From: Marinobacter sp. SS21
Lineage (GTDB): Bacteria; Pseudomonadota; Gammaproteobacteria; Pseudomonadales; Oleiphilaceae
NCBI RefSeq assembly: GCF_028369065.1
Contig: NZ_JAQNDA010000006.1
Coordinates: 1-64,000 of the forward strand
DNA length: 64,000 nt
Reading direction: 5' to 3'
The translations under genes and the position numbers were made by a program. Each line of letters starts with the position of its first letter. The first letter of the stretch is position 1. The notes under the pieces were generated by a model that searched no databases, was not told the DNA's origin, and worked only from the letters and a program-made list of their open reading frames with translations. This document shows positions 25,007-33,300 of the stretch, one piece after another.

Positions 25007-25084
25007 TGACTGAATCCGCCGCCCGGGCGCCCGTCAACGTGTGGGTTGGTTCCCTGGTCTGCGCCGCCCCCAGGAGGAGTCGCT

Positions 25085-27118
25085 GTGACTACGCCCGAGA
25101 CCCATCCCGGTAACAGGGACGGCAAGCTGAACACACTGTCGGTCCAGCTCGACGAGGCGGTACGGTTGATGGCCCAGGCCCCGTCGTTTGCCAAGCCAGG
25201 CAAGGTGCGGCGGGTGTTGGATACGGCCAAGCGGCTGCTGCTGGTGGAGGGTGGCTGCGAGGTGCTGGAATGCCAGGCTCAGGCGCTGGAAGCGGCCGGT
25301 ATTTTTGCCGGCTCCGATTGGGCCTGCCCGCAGATCCTGGTACCGTCGCTTACCCCCTACTCCCTCAAGAGTGCCGAGCCGGACACCGTGGTTGTCGAGG
25401 CGCTCAGTGAATTGCGTCTGTTGGCGGTGGCGCTGGGTCACTATGAGCACCCCGGCGTCTCCGTCGAGCAGGCCCACCATTACCTGACCCAGGTGCTGGC
25501 CATCAACCTCGACCTGCTGTTCGGCGTCCCCAGCGAGGCCGAGCGCACCCAGCAAGGGCGTCTGGCCCTGGCCAGCCGGGCGCTGGTGCGGCACCTGGCC
25601 GAACGCATCGGTTACGAACACATCATCGACCGGCTGATCGGCGAAATCTGGCGCATGCTGCGCCAGCGGCCGATCCAGGTGGACGACATCAAGCAAATGG
25701 TCACCCAGATCGCCGTCTGCCGGGCCGATCCCACCATCGATCTCGGCGCCAGTGGCCAGGGCGCGGACCGCTTGGTGAGCAGCCTTTTTGGCCCCACCGA
25801 TGCCTGTCGGGAAGACCCGGGGGTGGGGGTCTACCGGGAGCGGCTACGAGCCATGGACCAGGTGGCACTGCAATCGGAGGCCACCGGTTTTGCCCGCTCG
25901 ATGCACGACACCGGTCTGGTGTCACCCTACCATCCGGTGCTGCTGCGCCACTTACTGGACCACAGCGATCATCTGTTGGCGGAGGCGCTGGGAGTCTCCA
26001 GCACCGGTCGGGACTGCCTGCTGTGCTACGCCCAGCTGATCCGCGCCATCATCGATAGGTGTGTGTACCCGGAAACCGCCCAGGCCATTTACGGCCTGGC
26101 CCTGATGCTGGAGCGGGGCATTCTGTACCAGCCGCCGGTGGCGCCGGGGCTGTGGCGACAGCTGGCCCTGCCAATCTCCGAAAGCTGTCGTCAGCGGCTG
26201 TCGCTGCTGTATGGCCAATCGCCGTCGGCGGAAGCCCGGCTGATGGAGGGGGTGTTGTGCATGCTGGGCCTGCCGTTGGGGGTAGGGCAGGGCAACAACC
26301 CCACCTGCCAGTCGGCCCGGGCGCTGTCGATGTGGGCCTACAACGACCCGGACTATCTGCTGCAGATGGTGGCCTGGGCGGCGCGGGACGATGAAATCAT
26401 CATTCACTTCGAGGGCCAGCCGATCTCCTCCCGGGAGAGCCTGTCCGGACTGGCGGCGGAAATTGCCCCGGACCTGGACCCGGTGTCGCTGGTGGTGGTG
26501 CCGCACCTGGATCGGATCTACGCCGAGATGGGCCGACGCTGCGCCGGCCGCGACGGCGATCCGCACCAGTGGATCAACCCGGAATTCCATGGCTGGTGGT
26601 CGGGTCGCGGCTTTCGCATTAACGTCGATGTCAGCACCGGACTGATGGATGACCTGGACGGTTTCCTGCGCCACTTCTACGCCAGCTACCATCCCTTCTA
26701 CAACGGCAACCAGCCGGTGATCCATCCCCAGCCGGCGGGCATCGCCGTCACCGACAGCGCCGCCCGGTTCATCGGCTGGCACGCCATCACCATCCTGCGG
26801 GTGGCGCTGGACCCCAGCGACCAGATGCGGGTGTATTTTTTCAACCCCAACAACGACAGCGGCCAGAACTGGGGCCATGGCATCGTGGTCAATACCGCCG
26901 GCAAGGGTGAACGCTTCGGCGAGGCGTCGCTGCCGTTCGATCAGTTCGCCTCGCGGTTGTACATCTTCCATTTCGACCCCCTGGAGCGTGGCGCTCTGGC
27001 CGACGTGCCCGCCGAGGAACTGCAGGCGGTGATTGAGCGCATCCGTGGTAGCTGGGGTATCGGGCGGTTGCCCGCCGCCGAGCTGCAGGCAGAGGAGGGC
27101 GAGCCCCCCGAGGCCTGA
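25085..27118 (+). CDS. Large protein with a probable papain-like cysteine hydrolase domain
   Basis: 677 residues from GTG, preceded by AGGAGG. No family recognised. No signal peptide and no membrane segment, so probably cytoplasmic. Residues about 1-380 are helical (LDEAVRLMAQAPSFAKPGKV, RIGYEHIIDRLIGEIWRMLR). In the C-terminal third, GNNPTCQSARALSMWAYNDP puts Cys408 at a helix start, FIGWHAITILRVALD gives His566 before a strand, and VYFFNPNNDSGQNWG gives Asn587. The order and spacing Cys, 158 residues, His, 21 residues, Asn are those of papain/transglutaminase folds. It would cleave or transfer an amide, complementing the ATP-grasp ligase beside it. The assignment is by inspection only. Confidence 0.65.
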   Translation: MTTPETHPGNRDGKLNTLSVQLDEAVRLMAQAPSFAKPGKVRRVLDTAKRLLLVEGGCEVLECQAQALEAAGIFAGSDWACPQILVPSLTPYSLKSAEPDTVVVEALSELRLLAVALGHYEHPGVSVEQAHHYLTQVLAINLDLLFGVPSEAERTQQGRLALASRALVRHLAERIGYEHIIDRLIGEIWRMLRQRPIQVDDIKQMVTQIAVCRADPTIDLGASGQGADRLVSSLFGPTDACREDPGVGVYRERLRAMDQVALQSEATGFARSMHDTGLVSPYHPVLLRHLLDHSDHLLAEALGVSSTGRDCLLCYAQLIRAIIDRCVYPETAQAIYGLALMLERGILYQPPVAPGLWRQLALPISESCRQRLSLLYGQSPSAEARLMEGVLCMLGLPLGVGQGNNPTCQSARALSMWAYNDPDYLLQMVAWAARDDEIIIHFEGQPISSRESLSGLAAEIAPDLDPVSLVVVPHLDRIYAEMGRRCAGRDGDPHQWINPEFHGWWSGRGFRINVDVSTGLMDDLDGFLRHFYASYHPFYNGNQPVIHPQPAGIAVTDSAARFIGWHAITILRVALDPSDQMRVYFFNPNNDSGQNWGHGIVVNTAGKGERFGEASLPFDQFASRLYIFHFDPLERGALADVPAEELQAVIERIRGSWGIGRLPAAELQAEEGEPPEA

Positions 27119-27220
27119 CGGGGTCCTGCCGGGGTCGAGACTTGGCGCCGGCTCGCGTATGATCCGGGCTTTGTTTCGCACTTACTCGGGCCCAGGGGCC
27201 CCCGGTTTGAAAGGTGTCGT

Positions 27221-27388
27221 ATGATGGTCAAGAAAGCGCTGTTGATGTTGGTTGTTGGTGTGCTGTTGGCGGGCTGTGCCCCCGAGATTGGCAGCGAAGC
27301 CTGGTGTGTGGCGATGGAGGAAAAACCCAAGGGTGACTGGAGCGTCAATGAGGCCGGTGACTACGCCAAGCACTGCGTGTTCCGCTGA
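27221..27388 (+). CDS. DUF3012 family small lipoprotein
   Basis: 55 residues. The lipoprotein signal (LLMLVVGVLLAGC, Cys at about 19) is followed by APEIGSEAWCVAMEEKPKGD and NEAGDYAKHCVF, the DUF3012 signature (SEAWC, KPKGDW, DYAKHC). Two Cys may form a disulfide. Two adjacent ATGs; AAAGG lies a few bases upstream. Function unknown. It lies 102 bp after the papain-like gene and 23 bp before bluB. Confidence 0.85.
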   Translation: MMVKKALLMLVVGVLLAGCAPEIGSEAWCVAMEEKPKGDWSVNEAGDYAKHCVFR

Positions 27389-27411
27389 TCGTCGCGGCCT
27401 TGCCGAACGCC

Positions 27412-28059
27412 ATGAACAATAGAACCTTCACCGAAGCCGATCAGCGGCTGCTCACCGAGATCATGCTGCACCGCCGGGACGTGCGGGGTAACAACTTCCT
27501 GCCCCAGGCCGTGCCCGAGGCGGTGGTGGAGCAGATCCTGCGGGCCGCCACCCTGGCGCCCTCGGTGGGCTTCTCCCAGCCCTGGGAATTCGTGCTGGTG
27601 CGGGATCCCACCGTTCGGCGCCGGGTGGCGGACAGCTTCGAGGCGGAGAACCGCAAGGCCGAGGCGCAGTTCAGCGACGACCGTCGCCGGCTGTACTCCC
27701 GGCTCAAGCTGGAGGGCATCCTGGAGGCGCCGCTCAACGTTGCGGTGTTCTACAAGCCGTCCTCGGCACCGGTGCTGGGTCAGACCAGCATCCGCGAGAC
27801 CGGCGAGTACAGCGTGGTCTGCGCCATCCAGAACATGTGGCTGATGGCCCGGGCGCTGAACGTCGGCATGGGCTGGGTCAGCATCCTCGATCCCGGCGAG
27901 GTCAAGGACATCCTGCGGGCACCGCCGGATCGCAAGCTGGTGGCCTGGCTGTGTCTGGGCTACGTCAAGCAGTTCTACGACCAGCCGGAGCTGGAAAAAC
28001 TGCAGTGGGAGCAGCGCAAGCCGCTGGATGTCGCCCTGCACCGGGACCATTTTGACTGA
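27412..28059 (+). CDS. bluB: 5,6-dimethylbenzimidazole synthase BluB
   Basis: 215 residues, nitroreductase-like fold. RRDVRGNNFLPQAVPEAVVE and ATLAPSVGFSQPWEFVLVRD are the BluB signatures, with SVGFSQPW forming the flavin and oxygen site. GMGWVSILDP and WLCLGYV follow. BluB splits FMNH2 with oxygen to make the lower ligand of cobalamin. No other cobalamin gene is in the window. I chose the ATG at 27412; a TTG 12 bp upstream is possible. Confidence 0.9.
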   Translation: MNNRTFTEADQRLLTEIMLHRRDVRGNNFLPQAVPEAVVEQILRAATLAPSVGFSQPWEFVLVRDPTVRRRVADSFEAENRKAEAQFSDDRRRLYSRLKLEGILEAPLNVAVFYKPSSAPVLGQTSIRETGEYSVVCAIQNMWLMARALNVGMGWVSILDPGEVKDILRAPPDRKLVAWLCLGYVKQFYDQPELEKLQWEQRKPLDVALHRDHFD

Positions 28060-28074
28060 GACGGTGAGGCCGCC

Positions 28075-28485
28075 ATGCTGACACTCTCCAACGCCGTGGA
28101 ACTGGCCAGCTGGGAAATCGAGATCACCCAGATCCGCGCCCAGGGGCCGGGCGGCCAGAACGTCAACAAGGTGGCCAGCGCGGTGCATCTGCGGTTTGAT
28201 ATCCGCCGCTCCAGTCTGCCGCCGTTCTACAAGGAACGGCTGCTGGCCTACCCGGATCAGCGCATCAGCAAGGACGGCGTGGTGGTGATCAAGGCGCAGA
28301 ACTTTCGCACCCTGGAGCAGAACCGGGACGACGCCCTGGCGCGACTGAAAGAGCTGATCCTGGCGGCGGTCAAGACGCAAAAGTCGCGCCGACCCACCAA
28401 GCCCTCCCGCGCCGCCCGTCAGCGCCGGATGGACCACAAGAACCAGCGCGGCAAGGTCAAGGCGCTACGGGGCAAGGTGGTCTAG
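28075..28485 (+). CDS. arfB: ArfB (YaeJ) alternative ribosome-rescue peptidyl-tRNA hydrolase
   Basis: 136 residues. IRAQGPGGQNVNKVASAVHL holds the catalytic GGQ of class I release factors, and the basic C-terminal tail (QKSRRPTKPSRAARQRRMDH, KNQRGKVKALRGK) is the part that enters the empty mRNA channel of stalled ribosomes. Length and layout are typical. It starts 15 bp after bluB. Its TAG stop overlaps the CTAG that abuts a MITE-type end. With the ArfA-like gene at 10336 the window has two rescue backups. Confidence 0.95.
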   Translation: MLTLSNAVELASWEIEITQIRAQGPGGQNVNKVASAVHLRFDIRRSSLPPFYKERLLAYPDQRISKDGVVVIKAQNFRTLEQNRDDALARLKELILAAVKTQKSRRPTKPSRAARQRRMDHKNQRGKVKALRGKVV

Positions 28486-29530
28486 GGAGCCTCTCAGTAC
28501 CCCAGGGCCAGCGCCCGCTGCCGCGACTGGAGCACTCGCTGCTTGTGGTGCCAGTAGCGCGCCGGGATAGTGGTCAGGCTGTGGTAGGTTTCCGGAAGCT
28601 CAAGCTGGATCAGCGTCCGTTGGTCCAGCCGCGCCCGCCCTAGCGCTGCCGTGATGGCGGGATGGCTCTGAAAGTGGGCCATGAAGGCGCCGCTCTGGTA
28701 AGCGTTGCGCAGGCCGGTGAGCAGGATGTCGTGCAACTCCCGCTGCTGCCGGGAGACGTAGAAGAAGTAGTCGAACGGGAACACCACGGCAACGTCGGGC
28801 AGCACCGCCAGGTGGCTGTGCTCGGGGCGATCCAGCTCGGTAAAGATTTCCTGCACCCCGCGGTGAAACAGATCAAAACGCTCCATGTCCAGCATCCGCC
28901 ACAGGTTGTCGTAGCGACTGGTGACCAGCTTCAGGCCGTTGGCCGCAAAAACGTCGTTGTCGGGCCAGCCGATGCCGGAACCGATGGCGTAGCGGCGCAG
29001 CGTATTGAGGCTGGTGATGGCCGACAATTCCTGCGCCCGCTGGGCCTTGACCAGGAACAGCCGGTACCCCAGCAGCCCCCGCGTCAGCGGCACATTCACC
29101 TGCAACAACCGCCGTTCCCGCTCCGGGCTGTAGCCGCTGAAGAACACATTGATCGGCGCCCTGGGGGCATCGAGAATGCTGAACACCCGCTCCTGGGTGG
29201 TTCCTGGCAGCGGCACCACGCTCAGGCTGTGACTGCCCGGGGCGTGCGCCAACGCCAGCCGCAGCACCGACAGCTCATAATCAAAAATCTCGGCGTCGCC
29301 ATGCAATAGGCCAACCCGAAATTCCGCCGCCACGCCAATCGTGGGCAACAGCAACATCAGCAGGAAAGTAAGGGTGCGTAACATGGTTAGGACTCGAGTC
29401 GTATACACTGGTAGTTTAACTGCGGCACCGTGACTTCAATATAGCCGCTCGGGCCGGTGCTGGCCTGGTTTGAAGGCGACGGCCAAGGAACAGCGAGGCA
29501 CCAGGGCTCGAGAGGTTAGCCAAAGGCTCC
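28486..29530. mobile_element. Candidate MITE-end-bounded unit carrying a solute-binding-like gene
   Basis: Left end GGAGCCTCTCAGTAC is inverted relative to the right end GTTAGCCAAAGGCTCC. Both resemble the first 15-16 bases of the 263-bp MITE (GGAGCCTCTGATTAAC). The flanks are CTAG and CTAA, close to the CTAG target seen for MITE copy 1. The single gene inside uses the left end for its last codon and stop. The ends have several mismatches, so this could be a decayed or chance pairing. Confidence 0.4.
28494..29384 (-). CDS. Periplasmic solute-binding-like protein
   Basis: 296 residues with a signal peptide (TLTFLLMLLLPTIGVAA). EFRVGLLHGDAEIFDYELSV, LTRGLLGYRLFLVKAQ and a middle lobe with GSGIGWPDNDVFAANGLKLV resemble the type 2 periplasmic-binding fold used by solute receptors and sensor domains. 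No transporter genes accompany it, so it may be an orphan sensor or scavenging protein. I chose the ATG at 29384; a GTG 24 bp upstream is possible. The stop lies inside a MITE-like end. Confidence 0.65.
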   Translation of the reverse strand: MLRTLTFLLMLLLPTIGVAAEFRVGLLHGDAEIFDYELSVLRLALAHAPGSHSLSVVPLPGTTQERVFSILDAPRAPINVFFSGYSPERERRLLQVNVPLTRGLLGYRLFLVKAQRAQELSAITSLNTLRRYAIGSGIGWPDNDVFAANGLKLVTSRYDNLWRMLDMERFDLFHRGVQEIFTELDRPEHSHLAVLPDVAVVFPFDYFFYVSRQQRELHDILLTGLRNAYQSGAFMAHFQSHPAITAALGRARLDQRTLIQLELPETYHSLTTIPARYWHHKQRVLQSRQRALALGY

Positions 29531-29740
29531 CTAATCATTCCAAAAGCACCAAAGACAAAGTATTGGTTTGAAGACAAGCCAATAACCCTTGGGTTTTCGT
29601 TTAATGGCTCAAAATAACTACATTATTGATGTTTTATAGTAATGCATTAGTATTAGGCCATTATTCCTGAATTGCCTGGTTTATGGTCTAAAATTGGTGC
29701 ATTGATGCAATACGAATACTCCGACAGCTACATTCAACAA

Positions 29741-29768
29741 TTGGAATCAGATCCACATTAACGAGTGA
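29741..29768 (+). repeat. GGGGTCAG-family repeat half unit before a dead RAYT
   Basis: Contains CAGATCCACATTAACGA, the reverse complement of the left part of the array at 1478. It is also found at 31013. It lies 34 bp before the RAYT remnant. Confidence 0.55.
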
Positions 29769-29801
29769 TCGAATACAAGCCATCAATTTCAAGGAGGAAA
29801 T

Positions 29802-29920
29802 ATGGCGCGGCAACAACGGTTTTGTCCGGTTGGTTTTCCGCAGCATGTGGTGCAGCGAGGGAATAATAGAAAAGTGTGCTTTGGTGGTGAATAGGATTTA
29901 GCGGCTTACGTAAATTGGTT
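29802..29920 (+). pseudogene. RAYT remnant (5' end only, nonsense codon)
   Basis: Begins ATG after a strong AAGGAGG and reads MARQQRFCPVGFPQHVVQRG, then NNRKVCFGGE, an in-frame TAG (29892-29894) and DLAAYVNWL, all typical of a RAYT N-terminus. Homology stops at a GGGGTCAG repeat at about 29929. The HUH and tyrosine motifs are missing. It belongs to a different RAYT subtype from the intact gene at 2108. Confidence 0.8.
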
Positions 29921-29928
29921 AGGAATTT

Positions 29929-29975
29929 GTATCTGACCCCGGTTATTCCCGGTTATTCATGACCCCGGTTATTAA
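29929..29975 (-). repeat. GGGGTCAG-family repeat array after the dead RAYT
   Basis: CTGACCCCGGTTATTCCCGG, then TTATTCATGACCCCGGTTATT. On the minus strand these are ACCGGGGTCAG and ACCGGGGTCAT units. The same core as the repeats near 1-3 kb but with different spacer bases. Confidence 0.6.
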
Positions 29976-30003
29976 TTATTGGTTCCCCCAATTTCCAGGC
30001 GCC

Positions 30004-30441
30004 TTACCGTATGCCAGAAAATTTACCTGCTAAAAACCATCGCCAGAGTACCCATGCCATTCCCATTAATAAATAACCTAAAACAAAATATATATATCCG
30101 TAAAATAAAACGTAGCCGTAGTTAGGCTTGAGTGCCATCAGAGCGCTTTCTAGGTCGCCATTCAGGATGAAATGGATTGGGCGTCCAAGCGGTTGAATTA
30201 TTAAGTATGTTGCTGGTGAAAATATTATATAGGCCTTCAATATCCTTCTTTTTGATAAAGCCAAGAACAGAATGGTGAGAATGTAAAATGGTATGTACCC
30301 ATAAAATCCAATCCATGCAATCAGGTACTTAGTTTGCTCCGATATAACTGGCCAGCCCATTAGTGATAGTGGTACTGAAAAGAAAAATAAAATGTAAGAC
30401 TTTTCAATAACGGTGCTGTGTCCGCTCTGGCCGGGTTTCAT
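30004..30441 (-). CDS. Small AT-rich integral membrane protein
   Basis: 145 residues with four likely membrane helices (YILFFFSVPLSLMGWPV, YLIAWIGFYGYIPFYILTIL, AYIIFSPATYLIIQ, YVLFYGYIYFVLGYLLMGMA). No family recognised. Base composition is clearly lower in GC than most of the window, as is that of its neighbour at 30568, so it was probably acquired by transfer. No clear ribosome site. It lies between GGGGTCAG-type repeats at 29929 and 30541. Confidence 0.5.
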   Translation of the reverse strand: MKPGQSGHSTVIEKSYILFFFSVPLSLMGWPVISEQTKYLIAWIGFYGYIPFYILTILFLALSKRRILKAYIIFSPATYLIIQPLGRPIHFILNGDLESALMALKPNYGYVLFYGYIYFVLGYLLMGMAWVLWRWFLAGKFSGIR

Positions 30442-30540
30442 GTCTTTAGTCCCGATATTCTGAAATAATTGGTCTCAGGTCCATACTGTCTATTGAATAC
30501 AGTCAGCTATTTCAAGGTTGAAAAATAACCAGGGCTAGTC

Positions 30541-30560
30541 CAATCTGACCCCAATTGTTT
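30541..30560 (-). repeat. GGGGTCAG-family repeat between two AT-rich genes
   Basis: CAATCTGACCCCAATTGTTT, on the minus strand AATTGGGGTCAGATTG, a short palindrome-like copy of the core. It separates the two small membrane-protein genes. Confidence 0.5.
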
Positions 30561-30567
30561 AGATTTG

Positions 30568-30822
30568 CTACCAAATGCCACCAAAAAAAAGTACCAATAA
30601 CAAGAGCTTTGCCCCACCACCGATAAATCTTATTCTCACATGTTCTTTTGAAAACAGCCCCCGAACTAAAAACCATAACGGATTGGCAAGTAAAATTTTT
30701 TGTTTTCTTTTATCAGTTACACGATGGCTTGCATATAGATCAAACCAAAAGTTAAATGCAGCCACAATAAAAAATAAAACCCAGAACATCAACTTGTCAG
30801 ATTCCATTATTGGCAAGTTCAC
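30568..30822 (-). CDS. Very small AT-rich membrane protein
   Basis: 84 residues from a GTG (or 79 from the ATG at 30807), with two membrane helices (FWVLFFIVAAFNFWFDLYA and LLLLVLFFGGIW) separated by a basic stretch (SHRVTDKRKQK). No family recognised. Low GC like the gene at 30004. It may be an accessory gene gained with the repeats. Confidence 0.45.
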   Translation of the reverse strand: MNLPIMESDKLMFWVLFFIVAAFNFWFDLYASHRVTDKRKQKILLANPLWFLVRGLFSKEHVRIRFIGGGAKLLLLVLFFGGIW

Positions 30823-31010
30823 CTTTATTGGTGGTCCAAGAATTTTGTCTTGAAGGCCGAAATAAAAGCCTATTTCAACGCTGGCACAACGAGCATCCTC
30901 CTTTGCTCCAACCGTTACGTTTTTGAGTATGGCTGGGGAGATTTAACGCCGGTTTGACCCAGGCTTGGAGATTCGTTTCCACGACAATCTAAGAATATCA
31001 ATAGTTGGGC

Positions 31011-31033
31011 GCAGATCCACATTAACGACCGAT
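31011..31033 (+). repeat. GGGGTCAG-family half unit
   Basis: GCAGATCCACATTAACGACC, matching 29751-29764 and the inverse of 1480-1495. It marks the right edge of the AT-rich accessory stretch. Confidence 0.55.
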
Positions 31034-31377
31034 TGATCCTGAATTCAGATAATAACCGCAGCACCTTGGGATACCGAGGTGGAAGCAGGAGGGCCGCTGC
31101 TTGCCGGTCCAGCCAGCAGCAGCCCCGGTTCTGGGAGGCTTCCGGTCGCACCGGGATTTCTGGCTATTGCGGCACAGCTCTGTTAAGGTGCCCGCTATCC
31201 TGCCTCGAAGGACGGTGCAGTTCACGGCCACACGCCGGTTTGCCCACCTATCCGATACGACCTGTCTGAGGACGGCCCCCTGATTATCAGGCGCGTGGCC
31301 GTAGTCGTCTTTATTCGCCATGCCCAATTCATGGCCGCTCCCGCCTAAGCCGGGAGTCTTTACTGAGTTGATCCTTT
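31034..31377 (+). other. Leader region of the DEAD-box helicase gene
   Basis: About 340 bp without a supported gene. Near its end CTCCCG (31338-31343) pairs with CGGGAG (31351-31356), followed by TCTTT, 20 bp before the helicase start. This could be an attenuator or a weak terminator in a long 5' leader, which several RNA-helicase genes have. Nothing else recognised. Confidence 0.35.
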
Positions 31378-32694
31378 ATGAGTTTTTCTTCCCTCGGTTT
31401 GTCCGAGTCGTTGGTCCGTGCGACCGCCGATCAGGGGTATGACACCCCATCTCCCATTCAGTCCCAAGCCATTCCCGCGGTGTTGTCCGGCAAGGACGTG
31501 ATGGCCGCTGCCCAGACCGGTACCGGCAAGACCGCCGGCTTTACCCTGCCGCTGTTGCAGCGTTTGGCGGAGTTACCCCGTCGTGGCCGCGGTGTGCGGG
31601 CGCTGATCCTGACGCCGACCCGGGAGCTGGCGGCGCAGGTGGGTGACAGCGTCGCCCTGTACAGCAAGTACCAGTCCACTTCTTCCGCCGTGGTGTTTGG
31701 CGGCGTCAAGATCAATCCGCAGATGCGCAAGCTGCATAAAGGCGTCGATGTGCTGGTCGCCACGCCGGGCCGGCTGCTCGATCTGTACCAGCAGAACGCG
31801 GTGAAATTCGACGCCCTCGACATCCTGGTGCTGGATGAGGCCGACCGCATGCTGGACATGGGCTTTATCCGCGATATTCGCAAGATCCTCGCGCTGTTGC
31901 CGGAGCAGCGGCAGAACCTGCTGTTCTCCGCCACCTTCTCCGGTGAGATCCGCAAGCTGGCCCAGGGCCTGCTGGATGCGCCGGTGCAGGTGGAAGTGGC
32001 GGCCCGCAACACCACCGCCAAGACCATCAAGCAGACCGTCTACCCAGTAGACCAGAAGCAGAAATCCGCGCTGCTGAGTAAGCTGGTCAACCAGCATGAC
32101 TGGCAGCAGGTGCTGGTGTTCACCCGCACCAAGCACGGCGCCAACCGGCTGACCCAGAAGCTGGAAAAAGACGGCATCACCGCCGCCGCGATCCACGGCA
32201 ACAAGTCCCAGGGTGCTCGCACCCGGGCGCTCAGCAATTTCAAGCAGGGTGACATCCGGGTGCTGGTGGCCACCGACATCGCCGCCCGCGGGCTGGACAT
32301 CAAGCAGTTGCCGCAAGTGGTCAACTTCGAGTTGCCCAATGTGCCGGAAGATTATGTCCATCGTATCGGCCGTACCGGCCGTGCCGGTGAGAGCGGCCAT
32401 GCGCTGTCGCTGGTGAGTGCCGATGAGGGCAAGCTGCTGGCGGGCATCGAGCGGCTGATCAACCAGCAGATTCCCCGCAAGACGGTGGAAGGCTTTGAGC
32501 CGATCAACAATCTGCCGCTCAAGCCCAAGGCCAAGGCGGACCCCAGTCGGGCTCGCAAGGGTCGGGGTCAGGGCGCTGGCCGCAGCCCATCGGCACGCAG
32601 TGGCGGCGGTGAGTCAGGAAATGGCGGCAATCCGGGCCGACGCCGGTCACGGCCGGCTTCTGGCAACCAGGGCCGGACTTCATCCAGCCGCTGA
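31378..32694 (+). CDS. rhlE: DEAD-box ATP-dependent RNA helicase, RhlE type
   Basis: 438 residues with all helicase motifs: Q-motif region ([17 protein letters not shown]), [25 protein letters not shown], then the second RecA domain with [10 protein letters not shown] and [10 protein letters not shown]. The C-terminal tail (about 375-438) is basic and rich in Gly, Ser and Arg, typical of RhlE for RNA contact. Unwinds RNA duplexes in ribosome assembly or mRNA decay. The start lies 20 bp after a hairpin; the ribosome site is weak. Confidence 0.9.
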   Translation: MSFSSLGLSESLVRATADQGYDTPSPIQSQAIPAVLSGKDVMAAAQTGTGKTAGFTLPLLQRLAELPRRGRGVRALILTPTRELAAQVGDSVALYSKYQSTSSAVVFGGVKINPQMRKLHKGVDVLVATPGRLLDLYQQNAVKFDALDILVLDEADRMLDMGFIRDIRKILALLPEQRQNLLFSATFSGEIRKLAQGLLDAPVQVEVAARNTTAKTIKQTVYPVDQKQKSALLSKLVNQHDWQQVLVFTRTKHGANRLTQKLEKDGITAAAIHGNKSQGARTRALSNFKQGDIRVLVATDIAARGLDIKQLPQVVNFELPNVPEDYVHRIGRTGRAGESGHALSLVSADEGKLLAGIERLINQQIPRKTVEGFEPINNLPLKPKAKADPSRARKGRGQGAGRSPSARSGGGESGNGGNPGRRRSRPASGNQGRTSSSR

Positions 32695-32760
32695 GTTGAC
32701 GATCAGCTGCCAGCGCCGCCGTCACTGGGGCCGCTGGCAGTGCCCATCAGCGCTGGCGGT

Positions 32761-33216
32761 TCAGCCGGCGTCGTCGGCCGGCTCCGGCAGGAACACATCA
32801 CGCACCGTCAACGGCTTGCCGTCGGCGTCGCTGACGTGCATTTGGCCGATCGGGCGGCCGGTGGCGCGATCGCGGAGGTCGAGGGCAGAGCCGTTCGGCG
32901 CCGGGTTCCACTTGTCACCCCACTGACGCAACGCAATCACCACCGGAAACAGATCCCGGCCCTTGTCGGTGAGGCGGTACTCGTACCGAGCGCCGTGCTC
33001 GCCGACGTTCACCTTGGCCAGTACCTCATTGTCCACCAGCCGGCTTAGCCGGTCGCACAGAATGTTTTTGGCAATGCCCAGTTCCTGCTGAAAGTCCACG
33101 TAGCGGCGAGTGCCGTACATTGCCTGCAACACAATCAGCAGCGACCACCAGTCCCCCACTTCATTGAGTGCGCGGGCCACCGAGCAATTGGAATCATCGA
33201 AACGTTTTCTTGCCAT
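32761..33216 (-). CDS. HxlR-family transcriptional regulator
   Basis: 151 residues. SNCSVARALNEVGDWWSLLI and the winged helix (FQQELGIAKNILCDRLSRLV, YEYRLTDKGRDLFPVV) are diagnostic of HxlR. Some members sense electrophiles through the N-terminal Cys, here CSVARA. It is divergent from an old-yellow-enzyme gene with two matching palindromes in the gap, so it probably represses that gene. Confidence 0.9.
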   Translation of the reverse strand: MARKRFDDSNCSVARALNEVGDWWSLLIVLQAMYGTRRYVDFQQELGIAKNILCDRLSRLVDNEVLAKVNVGEHGARYEYRLTDKGRDLFPVVIALRQWGDKWNPAPNGSALDLRDRATGRPIGQMHVSDADGKPLTVRDVFLPEPADDAG

Positions 33217-33236
33217 GTCCGTCAGTCTACCTAAAA

Positions 33237-33282
33237 GGGTTGCATTTTAAAACCAGATTAAATAGGGTTGCGTTACGAAACC
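33237..33282. promoter_or_regulatory. Two HxlR operator candidates
   Basis: GGGTTGCATTTTAAAACC (33237-33254) and GGGTTGCGTTACGAAACC (33265-33282) share GGTTGC and AAACC arms as inverted repeats (GGTT and AACC), 28 bp apart start to start. They lie in the 84-bp gap between the divergent HxlR and oxidoreductase genes, where a repressor should bind. Confidence 0.6.
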
Positions 33283-33300
33283 GAATTGGAGTAACCGATC

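Noticed and set aside
30004..31033. Prophage or integrated plasmid remnant in the AT-rich stretch
   Set aside because: No integrase, phage structural gene, replication gene or attachment duplication seen; only repeats and two small membrane proteins.
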